Positions 48,401 through 57,668 of a stretch of DNA of 64,000 nucleotides are shown here, in pieces. The stretch covers positions 133,121,129 to 133,185,128 of the forward strand of contig CP136064.1 in assembly GCA_032622095.1 (NCBI GenBank). The letters are read 5' to 3'. The translations under genes were made by a program, and so were the position numbers. Position 1 is the first letter of the stretch. Every line of letters starts with the position of its first letter. Origin of the DNA: Siphonodentalium dalli (Eukaryota; Mollusca; Scaphopoda; Gadilida; Siphonodentaliidae). The notes below the pieces were generated by a model. It made no database searches. It worked only from the letters and a program-made list of their open reading frames with translations, and had not been told where the DNA came from.

Positions 48401-50824
48401 CTGGAATCAAAGTCCTTAGGGCAGCCGGTTGCAACAATAAATGACTCACATGATAATAAATTCATGCCTGATAACAAGTTGGTTGTAAACAATACAAAAT
48501 ACATTGAATGGAAAAGTGATCCTAACTTTGATTGGTCAGTAGAGACTAGCAATGGTAAAATTGATCATACATTTCAACCGATAATTCCAATGATGGCTTC
48601 TGCTGATCAATCAGATAATTCTGGATTTGAGACCGACATTCATTTATATGATAATATGAGTGACACAAATAAGTGTCGGTTTGAAATTGAAAATGTGTTA
48701 TCTCCGGCATCCAAATTGTCTGATCATATTGCAACAATAAATGACTCACATCATAATAAGAAATTCATGCCCGATAACAAGTTGGTTGTAAACAATACAA
48801 AATACATTGAATGGAAAAGTGATCCTAACTTTGATTGGTCAGTAGAGACTAGCAATGAAAAAATCGATCATACATTTCGACCGATAATTCCAATGATGGC
48901 TTCTGCTGATCAGTCAAATAATTCTGGATTTGAGACCGACATTCATTTATATGATAATTTGAGTGACACGAATGAATGTCGGTTTGAAATTGAAAATGTG
49001 TTATCTCCGGCATCCAAATTGTCTGATCATATTAATTATATTATAGATAATAGTAGCACATATGAATGCCAAACTCATGTATCACCAAATGAACAAGATA
49101 ATTTGAATAAATCTTCAACCAGGGCTAACAGACAAGCTTCAAGCATTGATCCTGGCATATCTACTGCTCTAAGTACATCAACTGAATATTTGGTTGAGGC
49201 CAATCGCCTTATCATCGAATCGGGCCTACCAAATTTTAAAGGGTGTAAGATTCCAATTTATTCTAGACTCAATATACCTTTCATCCGCCAAGGACTAGTA
49301 GATTACCCAGACAATGAAATAGCAGATTTATTGGAATTTGGTTTTCCAATTAATATACACTTTGACAATGCAGTTACTTGCCAGACTGACACACCTCAGA
49401 ATCACAAAGGTGCTGTTAATTTTCAAACAGCAATGTCTCAGTATGTGGCTGAAGAAATATCTAGACATTCTGTGATTGGACCATTTTCAAAAAATCCATT
49501 TTCAAACAACCACACAGTTTCTCCTCTTAATACTGTTCCCAAAAGAAACTCTTCCGAACGTAGAGTTATCTTTGACTTAAGTTTCCCATTCAATTATTCA
49601 GTAAAAACAAAAATCCCAGGTGATACCTATTTAGCTTTGCCTATTAAAGTGTCTTATCCCTCAGTTGACGACTTAGTAGCATTAGTTAAAAAATTAGGAC
49701 CTGGATGTTTGCTATATAAGAAAGATTTAAAAAAATCATATAGACAAGTTTATCTCGATCCAGGTGACGTACATCACTTGGGATTTATGTGGAATGACGA
49801 ATTGTATTTTGATGCAGCTCTGCCTATGGGCCTTAAATCATCAGCCTATATATTTCAACGAATTTCATCCATTATTCCGTTTATGATGGCAAGACAGAAC
49901 TTCTATGTTCTGAACTATCTAGATGATTTTTGTGGTGCTGATCACCCCACAAAAGCTTCATTAGCATATGAACAGTTAGGTGATCTGCTAAAAAATTGTG
50001 GTTTGCAAGAATCCTTAGAAAAAGCATGCTCTCCATCCACAATTATGACATTCCTAGGAATTGAATTTGACACAGAGTCATTAATGCTTAGAATTACGGA
50101 AGATCGTCTGGAAGAAATTTTGAAACTGGTTGATTCATGGCTTCCACGACGAAGGGCCTCTTTGACAGAATTACAATCTTTATTGGGAAAATTACAATTC
50201 ATTAGCCAATGTGTTAAACCTGGTAGAATATTTGTTTCTAGATTACTTAGTTGGTTGAAAGAAATAAATGCATCTCCCCCCGGTAGACAATATAATGTAA
50301 GATCATACATTCGTAAAGACCTTTTATGGTGGTCAAAATTTTTAAGACAATATAATGGGATTTCAATTATGTCTATAGAAGAATGGTCCGCACCTGGTGA
50401 ATATTTCTCAACAGATTCATGTTTGTCAGGCTGTGGGGGATTCTTTAACTGTCAGTACTTTCATTCTGAATTCCCATCATTTGTCAAAGAACAGCACTTA
50501 GATATAAATGCCCTTGAGTTGCTAACCATTTGCGTTGCTCTGAAGCTCTGGGGTAATCAGCTCATGGGGAAACGCATAATGATATATTGTGATAATTTAG
50601 TTTCTGTCACAGTTATCAATTCAGGCAGAACAGTAAATAAATTTCTCCAATCTTGTCTACGCGAGATCTGCTATTTATCAGCCTTGTATCAATTTGAAGT
50701 AAGATCCGTTTATTTAGATACAAAATCAAACAGGATTTCAGATTATCTGTCAAGATGGTATTCCGATCCTGAGGCTCAGTACAAATTTTTCAAATTTATT
50801 ATCAAAAAAGGGCCTATCAAATGA
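48401..50824 (+). CDS. Reverse transcriptase / RNase H polyprotein of the Ngaro-like element (ORF2)
   Basis: Open from the codon after the Gag stop; the first ATG is at 48,464 (786 codons, used for numbering). The N-terminal ~200 residues contain a tandem duplication. RT motifs: RRVIFDLS, the motif A aspartate in KKDLKKSY (Asp421), motif B LPMGLKSS (453-460), and the catalytic YLDD (485-488). RNase H follows with the expected acidic residues: Asp651 (STDS), Glu685 (NALELL), Asp710 (YCDN) and Asp760 (ISDYLSRW). It synthesises cDNA from the element RNA and degrades the template. All key residues are present. The region between the Gag TGA and ATG 48,464 matches the second copy of the duplication, so it looks coding. 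Translation may be by stop-codon readthrough or internal initiation. Confidence 0.9.
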   Translation: MESKSLGQPVATINDSHDNKFMPDNKLVVNNTKYIEWKSDPNFDWSVETSNGKIDHTFQPIIPMMASADQSDNSGFETDIHLYDNMSDTNKCRFEIENVLSPASKLSDHIATINDSHHNKKFMPDNKLVVNNTKYIEWKSDPNFDWSVETSNEKIDHTFRPIIPMMASADQSNNSGFETDIHLYDNLSDTNECRFEIENVLSPASKLSDHINYIIDNSSTYECQTHVSPNEQDNLNKSSTRANRQASSIDPGISTALSTSTEYLVEANRLIIESGLPNFKGCKIPIYSRLNIPFIRQGLVDYPDNEIADLLEFGFPINIHFDNAVTCQTDTPQNHKGAVNFQTAMSQYVAEEISRHSVIGPFSKNPFSNNHTVSPLNTVPKRNSSERRVIFDLSFPFNYSVKTKIPGDTYLALPIKVSYPSVDDLVALVKKLGPGCLLYKKDLKKSYRQVYLDPGDVHHLGFMWNDELYFDAALPMGLKSSAYIFQRISSIIPFMMARQNFYVLNYLDDFCGADHPTKASLAYEQLGDLLKNCGLQESLEKACSPSTIMTFLGIEFDTESLMLRITEDRLEEILKLVDSWLPRRRASLTELQSLLGKLQFISQCVKPGRIFVSRLLSWLKEINASPPGRQYNVRSYIRKDLLWWSKFLRQYNGISIMSIEEWSAPGEYFSTDSCLSGCGGFFNCQYFHSEFPSFVKEQHLDINALELLTICVALKLWGNQLMGKRIMIYCDNLVSVTVINSGRTVNKFLQSCLREICYLSALYQFEVRSVYLDTKSNRISDYLSRWYSDPEAQYKFFKFIIKKGPIK
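48431..49033 (+). repeat. In-frame tandem duplication in ORF2 N-terminus (300 + 303 bp)
   Basis: GCAACAATAAATGACTCACA starts both copies (48,431 and 48,731) and TCTGATCATATT ends both (48,719-48,730 and 49,022-49,033). The second copy has one extra codon and a few substitutions. It adds about 100 residues of acidic, low-complexity sequence before the RT domain. Confidence 0.9.
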
Positions 50825-50893
50825 CCTTATTGAAGTAAGTGTAGATCCACAGATATTTGGTTTTACACATGACTGGTAGTATGACACTTTAAC

Positions 50894-51877
50894 ATGACTT
50901 TTGGGGCTAGGTTTGACTGTGACTGGTTTTGTCCTACTATTGTAGATGCAGACCTACAAGTCTTGAAAGAAGACATGAAAATATCACATAAAGCAGCCTT
51001 TGCGGAAGGGACACAGAAGAATCTACATACCCAACTGCTCACCTATCTTCAATTTTTTATTTACTTTGGCCTTAAACCATTACCAGCCTCAGTCAAAACA
51101 TTGGCTTGTTATGTTCAATTTTTGAGCAGATCCTTTAAATCATCAGCATCCATACAGAATTATTTATCTGGTATCAAGTTTCTACACGTGGTTAAGAACT
51201 TTGATTTCGAAGCATTTAACTCCTATTATCTCAAATTAATGATTAGGGGTATTTCACGATTACATCCACATTGCCCTGTTCGAGCGGCACCTATTACACC
51301 AGATATTTTGTTAGAATTTTGGGAATTATTAGAGTTTAATTCAGAATTGGATGTTACTTTCTGGTCTCTCTTTTTAATTGCCTTTTTTCTAATGTTAAGA
51401 AAATCTAATATAGTCCCTAATACTCATAGAGCTTCCGACTGCAACAATATATTGAAACGTTCGGATATTACAATATTTCCAGAATATCTTTCAGTTACCA
51501 TTAGGTGGTCCAAGACCATTCAATTTGGTCAGCGTGTTTTGACAATACCAGTCATAGCGATTCCTAGCTACAAATTTTGTCCAGTTGAAGCATATAAAAA
51601 CATGATCTCCTTAATCCCAGCTTCAGCTAGCTCTCCAGCCTTTGTAAAAAGAGCTGGTCAAACATTAGTACCAATTACATACAGAGAACTTACAATTAAA
51701 TTACGGTCCCTTCTGGCACAAACTGGTCGAAACCCTAAACTATATTCATCCCATTCATTTAGACGGGGTGGAGCCTCATGGGCATTTAGATCAAAAGTCC
51801 CCTCCGAATTGATTCAACAACATGGTGACTGGAAAAGTGAAAATCACTATGTCAGCTATTCTTCTGAGGCCATGTGA
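50894..51877 (+). CDS. Tyrosine recombinase of the Ngaro-like element (ORF3)
   Basis: 327 codons from ATG 50,894; an in-frame TGA lies just upstream at 50,882, so the start cannot be further 5'. Motifs of the tyrosine recombinase (phage integrase-like) fold: an N-terminal SAM-like core-binding segment, the box I arginine (Arg169 in LMLRKSN), box II HSFRRGG (His287, Arg290), and HGDWKSENHYVSY. In the last motif His310/Trp313 precede the tyrosine nucleophile (Tyr319 or Tyr322; both lie 9 residues after a candidate partner). It should cut and join the circular cDNA to the target by strand exchange, replacing the integrase of LTR elements. The catalytic set looks complete. It follows ORF2 by 69 bp with stops between, so it is probably expressed separately. 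Confidence 0.9.
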   Translation: MTFGARFDCDWFCPTIVDADLQVLKEDMKISHKAAFAEGTQKNLHTQLLTYLQFFIYFGLKPLPASVKTLACYVQFLSRSFKSSASIQNYLSGIKFLHVVKNFDFEAFNSYYLKLMIRGISRLHPHCPVRAAPITPDILLEFWELLEFNSELDVTFWSLFLIAFFLMLRKSNIVPNTHRASDCNNILKRSDITIFPEYLSVTIRWSKTIQFGQRVLTIPVIAIPSYKFCPVEAYKNMISLIPASASSPAFVKRAGQTLVPITYRELTIKLRSLLAQTGRNPKLYSSHSFRRGGASWAFRSKVPSELIQQHGDWKSENHYVSYSSEAM

Positions 51878-52100
51878 TTACCAGTACACAGCTAACAAGG
51901 TTTACAGAGTAAACAACAAGTTGAAGACTCTTTGTAATCGTAATTACATAACATTTGGTCATTCATTTCGTCCATTTTTATTAAAAGGGGGCAATCCTGA
52001 TAGATCATTATATGCCAGAAGGGATGGTGGTTTACACCTGAATATGTTAGGATCAAAAGTTCTAACAAAATTTTTCTTCCAGTTAATTAAGCAGATGTAA
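51878..52100 (+). pseudogene. C-terminal remnant of an SGNH/GDSL hydrolase ORF
   Basis: An open frame, shifted relative to ORF3 and overlapping its last codons (open from 51,822), ends at 52,100. Its second half reads like the C-terminal block of SGNH hydrolases: NNKLKTLCNRNYITFGHSF, then SLYARRDGGLHLNMLG. Here Asp and His of D-G-x-x-H-L-N (encoded near 52,023-52,043) are the conserved catalytic pair. The N-terminal GDS serine block and the Gly/Asn blocks are missing, so it cannot be active. Some Ngaro-type elements are known to carry an SGNH hydrolase domain. The simplest reading is that a deletion joined the recombinase end to the hydrolase tail. No in-frame start of its own is evident beyond the overlap. 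Confidence 0.6.
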
Positions 52101-52643
52101 TCGTCATGAAATATTGCTAACCTAATATAAACTCAGTAGGTTTGCTATACTGTTTGAAACTCGCTGGGGACTGGGATTGACCCTCCCACACGTGCTGGGT
52201 AGTCTTTCCAGGGCTAGTCACCTTGGGCCAGATAATCCTTTAAGGTGAGACTCGGGGGTCTAGCTCGCGCTGTCCTCAAGGGAGTTTCATTCAGAAAATT
52301 GTATTACTTGTTATATTATTTTGTAATTTGTAAATAATTAATATTTGTGATATATATACATGTATGCTAAAAGCTCATCTTTATGAAGGTAGATCTCCTA
52401 GTCACAATATGTCTATCATCTAAGCTAGCAGTGCCAGCTCCAGTTAGTCAACTGAGTCAGTGGCATATATAATTTCTACATGGAGGATATCGGGCTGCTG
52501 TTTGCATTGCAATATGTTGTTACCAGTCACTAAAGAGTGGCTTGGGCTGTGATTGTTACATCACAGGTACATCAATTAAAGCCGAAGAATTTCAGGTAGG
52601 CTAGAAACTTAATCACTTACTTATTTTTGGTGGACCTTCGGTT
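52101..52643 (+). other. 3' untranslated region of the Ngaro-like element
   Basis: No ORF. A partial inverted match (GAAACTC at ~52,155 with GAGTTTC at ~52,285) brackets a GC-richer 135-bp stretch that could fold. Otherwise it is AT-rich text leading to B1. Confidence 0.5.
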
Positions 52644-53001
52644 TGGCAGATTTAGCCAAAAATATGTTTAAAATATAATAATTGGATATATGTATGATCT
52701 ACTTCAGCCCATATATATATTGTAATTGTTGACTCAGATCTGATTTGATTAATTTACAATATTGTTTATCGTGAAATTTGTAGGAAACTATGATTCGTTT
52801 GAATACTGATGAATTTGATTTGGAAAATCATTATCATGATGAATTACATTGTCATTGATGATTGAATATGAAATTAGTTCAAATTACGATTGATTGTATT
52901 TATCAAATTATTATAATTGGGGAGCGTAGCTCCTCAATTTACTTTTGGCAAAATAAATATAAACCCCAAAAGTTCTTACGTTCTCTTTCCGTGAAGATTG
53001 G
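52644..53001 (+). repeat. Split direct repeat B1
   Basis: 358 bp from TGGCAGATTTAGCC to GTGAAGATTGG, matching B2 with no difference seen by eye. It overlaps the first GG of A2. Confidence 0.9.
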
Positions 53002-53299
53002 TTGCTTTTATGATTTCTTAAAAGCGGTAATGTTCTGGAAAAATGAGAACGCAATCCATCTTTCTGAAGTTCGAACATGTGCACGACTCCCGAGGCTTTG
53101 CGTATCGGGGCTTTCCATTAGTCAGTTATTTTAGTTCATCATTTCCAATCCAATCAGAATCGGCTATACGTCATAGCTCCTCTTTACAACAAAGACGTTG
53201 ATTGGTCGTTTTTGTTGATAGTAGTTACGTTTGACTTCCGTCCTAATTACAGGTAATAATTCATTCGAATTTTGAGCGACAAAGCGCGCGAATCATTTC
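53000..53299 (+). repeat. Split direct repeat A2
   Basis: 300 bp, the second copy of A1, starting directly on the GG that ends B1. Between A2 and B2 lies a 49-bp unique linker. Confidence 0.9.
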
Positions 53300-53348
53300 T
53301 TTCTCACCCGCCCATAGCTTCCCCAAATTTTTACATTTGGATGAGAAC

Positions 53349-53706
53349 TGGCAGATTTAGCCAAAAATATGTTTAAAATATAATAATTGGATATATGTAT
53401 GATCTACTTCAGCCCATATATATATTGTAATTGTTGACTCAGATCTGATTTGATTAATTTACAATATTGTTTATCGTGAAATTTGTAGGAAACTATGATT
53501 CGTTTGAATACTGATGAATTTGATTTGGAAAATCATTATCATGATGAATTACATTGTCATTGATGATTGAATATGAAATTAGTTCAAATTACGATTGATT
53601 GTATTTATCAAATTATTATAATTGGGGAGCGTAGCTCCTCAATTTACTTTTGGCAAAATAAATATAAACCCCAAAAGTTCTTACGTTCTCTTTCCGTGAA
53701 GATTGG
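53349..53706 (+). repeat. Split direct repeat B2, right end of the element
   Basis: Copy of B1 at a constant 705-bp offset; ends GATTGG and is followed by CCTAATTTT. Open frames in B1 and B2 are repeat by-products. Confidence 0.9.
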
Positions 53707-54950
53707 CCTAATTTTCAATTTTCGATTTTTCGCAGTCATTTTGTGTCATTGTGATTTTACCGAGAAACAAGTTTTCAGAAGAATTAAATCATCATGGCAT
53801 TTAAGGAATTTTAAGATGATTTATTATTCAAAAACTAATATATTTGGTAAAATTTAAAGTGATTATTTATAAATCGCTTGTGTCCAGATAATGCAGACAC
53901 GTAAACCTTTGTAACACTTTTTAACATATCGGTACACTGAGACGAGTAGAAGAAATATCCTGCACAGGGACGTTACATTATTTGTAACACCAATCAACGA
54001 GTGGTCTCTGTGGATCTCAGAAATCATGTGTATAGCGGTCGCGTTGTAAATATAAAAGGCCGATGACTTCTCTGATCGATAGGTCACGGTCCTTCCCCCA
54101 TTACAACATTTGTCTAGGTATGTTGTTGTTGTGCAGTACGCTGTCCGATCGGGTGCGGACATTAATGGCTGACCCGTGTACACGCCTCGGTGTGTGCACG
54201 TTAAAGAACGCTACTGGAGTCACCACAGGTTTATAAAGTTACTCGGCCGTGGTAGCACCTGCACCGGCTCATAATTGTCAGTAAATGACAGCGAGCTGTA
54301 ACGTGAAGAAGACACGCTTTGTGTGATAACCAAAGGTAAGCAACGTCGGGCGCGGTTATTCCATGGATGTGTGACCGGCTTGGGATTCCGGGTGCTACCA
54401 ACTTTCGGTGCGACTCCCACACTTCTCTCTCACTCTCTCTCTCTCTCTCTCTCTCGTTCTGTTGCACATGTAACATAATGCTTCGTAACAATTTATCGCT
54501 ACACTGAGACGAGTTGAAAAAAATATACTGCAGTTTTCTCACAGCGACTTTATATCATTTGTAACACAGTCCTGTCTACGAGCGGTCACTGTGGATCTCT
54601 GAAATCATATAACGATTCGTAACACTTTGTAACATATCGCTGCATTGAGATGAGTTTTAATAATATGCTGCGTTTTTTGGGGGGGGGGGGACTTAATGAA
54701 TTTGTAAAATGTACCGGTAACGCCTCATAACACTTTGCAACATATCGCTACAATAAAAGGAGGTGAAGAAACATTGAATGCTGCATTTTTTTTTACGGGG
54801 ACTTTGTAAGTTTCAGTTTGTAGGGCCAGTCTCTGTGGAATCTCAGAAATCATGAAACGCTTTGTAACATATCCTTACACTGAGACGAAGGGAAAAAATA
54901 TGTTGCAGTTTTCTCATGGGACTGGTACAATGTTTGGGGACATCTGTAAA
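53707..54950. repeat. Decayed tandem repeat of ~120-140 bp
   Basis: The phrase TTCGTAACACTTTGTAACAT followed by ATCGCTACACTGAGACGAGT and TGGATCTC(A/T)GAAATCAT recurs near 53.91, 54.48, 54.61, 54.73 and 54.85 kb. A different dispersed fragment containing GTGTGTGCACGTTAAAGAAC interrupts it at about 54.1-54.4 kb. Poly-G at 54,680. No gene. Confidence 0.65.
54423..54455 (+). repeat. (CT)n microsatellite
   Basis: About 16 CT dinucleotides with one interruption. Confidence 0.9.
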
Positions 54951-55031
54951 CAGTAATTAAAAATTTCATCCTATAATATAAATTGTAGTGTCCAGAATAT
55001 AACCACTAAATTTAATACTCTTACCTAAGTT

Positions 55032-55170
55032 ACCACAGGAGCTTGGAACTTTATCAATAACTGCCTTAATAATGCTAATTAGGATTTTTTTTGGCCCAGT
55101 ATTATGGCCAAAAAAATTGTAATTAGGCTAATTAATGCAATTATTAATCAAGTTCCACACTCCTGTGGTC
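55032..55170. mobile_element. 139-bp foldback MITE
   Basis: ACCACAGGAGCTTGGAACTT at left returns as the complement at right with two mismatches. Inner blocks (GCTAATTAGGATTTTTTTTG / GGCCAAAAAAATT...AATTAG) also pair, so most of the element can form one hairpin. The target duplication is not clear. Confidence 0.65.
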
Positions 55171-55654
55171 TTACAAAATGACAAGTGGTGCCTGCTGGGA
55201 AAATGTAAATAAAATTATAAATGAAACGAAAACTAAAACGTTGTGTATGTTTAGTCATGCATTTCGTAACGAAACGTCGCAAATACGACCAAATTTACAC
55301 TCTGTAAACAGCTTGGGAATGTTTATTATATTGGGTCATTGTCTTCATTTGGATAGTTATTTATTATTCTTTTATTAGCTTTCATAGCGTTCGTGAAAAA
55401 AAATGTGTACTGCGAAGCTAGTGCGAATAAAATAGCGTCCTTAGTTACTATGCAACGGACTACAAATATCATTGCGCGCAAGTACTTTTGGGTCGTTTTT
55501 GTTGCACTGATAAAATCTCGACCTAATGTAATTATCCGATATAATTACATTAGCTTTGATAAACTCAACGGCAATTTACTATAGAAAATGAAGTGGGTGT
55601 AATTATATACATATATATATACGGAAGTCTCAAAATATATAGTATAGATATATA
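55171..55654. other. AT-rich spacer with a small perfect inverted repeat
   Basis: CTAATGTAATTAT (55,523-55,535) pairs with its complement (55,541-55,553) around CCGAT. The same TAATGTAATTA phrase occurs in the hairpin MITE at 46.3 kb. No gene. Confidence 0.6.
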
Positions 55655-57172
55655 TCTCATATATATTTTGAAGACCTCTGTCTGTATGTATGTTTGTTTG
55701 TTTGTTTGTTTGTCTGTCTGTCTGTCATTTATACAAATCTACGATTCTCGACCGATCGGGACGAAACTTGGTACGTGTGTGTAGTTTGACCGGGCGGTGA
55801 ACGTTGTCGTATTGGCGAGCCCGTGCGGCGCCCGCTTCGCGCATGCGCAGACGAGATCTCGGAAACGGGTGGAGCTATCGACTTGAAATTTGGTATGTGA
55901 ATGTATCATGCCCCGGATACGAATTTTATCGGGTCGCCGAGCCCGTGCGACACCAGCTTCGCGCATGCGCAGACGAGATCTCGGAAACGGGTGGAGCTAT
56001 CGACTTGAAATTTGCTATGTGAATGTATCTTGCCCCGGATACGAATTTTATCGGGTCGCCGAGCCCGTGCGATGCCAGCTTCGCGCATGCGCAGACCAGA
56101 TCTCGGAAACGGGTAGAGCTATCGACTTGAAATTTCGGGCTGGGTAGAGCTATCGACTTGAAATTTGGTTTTTGAATACCCCGGACAACGTCGGGCTCAT
56201 CGGCTAGTCTCATATATATTTTGAAGACCTCTGTCTGTATGTATGTTTGTTTGTTTGTTTGTTTGTTTGTCTGTCTGTCTGTCATTTATACAAATCTACG
56301 ATTCTCGACCGATCGGGACGAAACTTGGTACTTGTGTGTAGTTTGACCAGGCGGTGAACGTTGTCGTATTGGCGAGCCCGTGCGGCGCCCGCTTCGCGCA
56401 TGCGCAGACGAGATCTCGGAAACGGGTGGAGCTATCGACTTGAAATTTGGTATGTGAATGTATCTTGCCCCGGATACGAATTTTATCGGGTCGCCGAATC
56501 CGTGCGATGCCAGCTTCGCGCATGCGCAGACGAGATCTCGGAAACGGGTGGAGCTATCGACTTGAAATTTGGTATGTGAATGTATCTTGCCCCGGATACG
56601 AATTTTATCGGGTCGCCGAGCCCGTGCGACGCCAGATTCGCGCATGCGCAGACGAGATCTCGGAAACGGGTGGAGCTATCGACTTGAAATTTGCTATGTG
56701 AATGTATCTTGCCCCGAATACGAATTTTATCGGGTCGCCGAGCCCGTGCGACGCCAGCTTCGCGCATGCGCAGACCAGATCTCGGAAACGGGTAGAGCTA
56801 TCGACTTGAAATCGTCGGGCTGGGTAGAGCTATCGACTTGAAATTTGGTTTTTGAATAGCCCGGACAACGTCGGGCTCATCGGCTAGCGACGCCAGCTTC
56901 GCGCATGCGCAGACGAGATCTCGGAAACGGGTGGAGCTATCGACTTGAAATATGGTTTGTGAATGTATATTGCCCCGGATACGAATTGTATCGGGTCGCC
57001 GAGCCCGTGCGACGCCAGCTTCGCGCATGCGCATACCAGATCTCGGAAACGGGTAGAGCTATCGATTTGAAATTTGGTTTTTGAATAGCCCGGACAACGT
57101 CGGATTGGGTAGAGCTATCGACTTGAAATTTGGTTTTTGAATAGCCCGGACAACGTCGGGCTCATCGGCTAG
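55655..57172 (+). mobile_element. Second F1 Helitron-like chain
   Basis: It starts TCTCATATATATTTTG at 55,655 directly after an A in a TATA run. Unit 1 ends CTAG at 56,204-56,207 and unit 2 starts at 56,208 and ends CTAG at 56,884-56,887. The next text, CGACGCCAGC, begins in mid-monomer, a broken unit that ends CTAG at 57,169-57,172. Monomers and hairpins match the left array. The poly(TG/TTTG) leader is longer here. Confidence 0.8.
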
Positions 57173-57668
57173 TCTATTATATATTTTGGAAGATCTGTGT
57201 GTGGGTGTGGGGGTGAGAGGGTGCATGTGTGTCAGTCTGTAATCGATGGACTCAAAAACGGCCAAGCCGATTTCGATGAAACTTTGTATGTGGGGGTACT
57301 TTCGTATGGGGAGTCTCATAAGCATATTCATTTGCCTGTGCGACGTGACATTGACCTTGAAATAGGGTCAATTCAAGGTCAAATCGCCAATTTTGATGGT
57401 ATTTCGACGAAATTTTATAAATAGGGTTACTTTTGTCCACTGGGTGTTTTGGACGGGTCAAATCGTGACCCCGACCTGACCTTGACCTTCAAAATGATCA
57501 ATTCAAGGTCAAATCGGGTGAAACCGGATGGATTTAGACGGGTACTTTTGTCGGGTACTTTTGTTCGGGCAGTGTTTTGGACGGGTCAAATCGTGACCCC
57601 ACTTGACCTTGGCCTTCAAAATAGACAATTCAAGGTCAAATCCCGGACGAAGTCGGGTCACCTTCTAG
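57173..57668 (+). mobile_element. F2 Helitron-like element directly joined to F1
   Basis: Begins TCTATTATATATTTTGG on the base after the F1 CTAG. TG-rich leader, GATTTCGATGAAACTTTG, and two to three ~130-bp monomers with the TTCAAGGTCA-type motif; ends CTAG at 57,665-57,668. Confidence 0.75.

Larger units (their letters stand above)
46826..53706 (+). mobile_element. Ngaro-like tyrosine-recombinase retrotransposon (DIRS order), near-complete
   Basis: A 6.9-kb element with split direct repeats. A1 is at the left end and B1-A2-B2 at the right, the arrangement known for Ngaro/PAT-type elements and unlike the inverted repeats of DIRS1. Between them lie a Gag-like ORF, an RT/RNase H ORF and a tyrosine recombinase ORF, all on the plus strand, plus an SGNH-hydrolase remnant. 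No adenine-methyltransferase domain follows the RNase H, again as in Ngaro. No target duplication flanks it, consistent with recombinase-mediated integration of a circular cDNA. A GG dinucleotide lies at both outer ends and at the internal B1/A2 junction. Repeat copies are nearly identical, so the insertion looks young, although two stop codons in the Gag-like region may have disabled it. Confidence 0.9.

Noticed and set aside
50833-50845. AAGTAAGT as a splice donor between ORF2 and ORF3
   Set aside because: It matches a donor consensus, but no convincing acceptor was found, and ORF3 has its own ATG.
52862-53857. 90-codon frames in the B1/A2/B2 region
   Set aside because: They run across the non-coding split direct repeats, which are duplicated as DNA; no domain.
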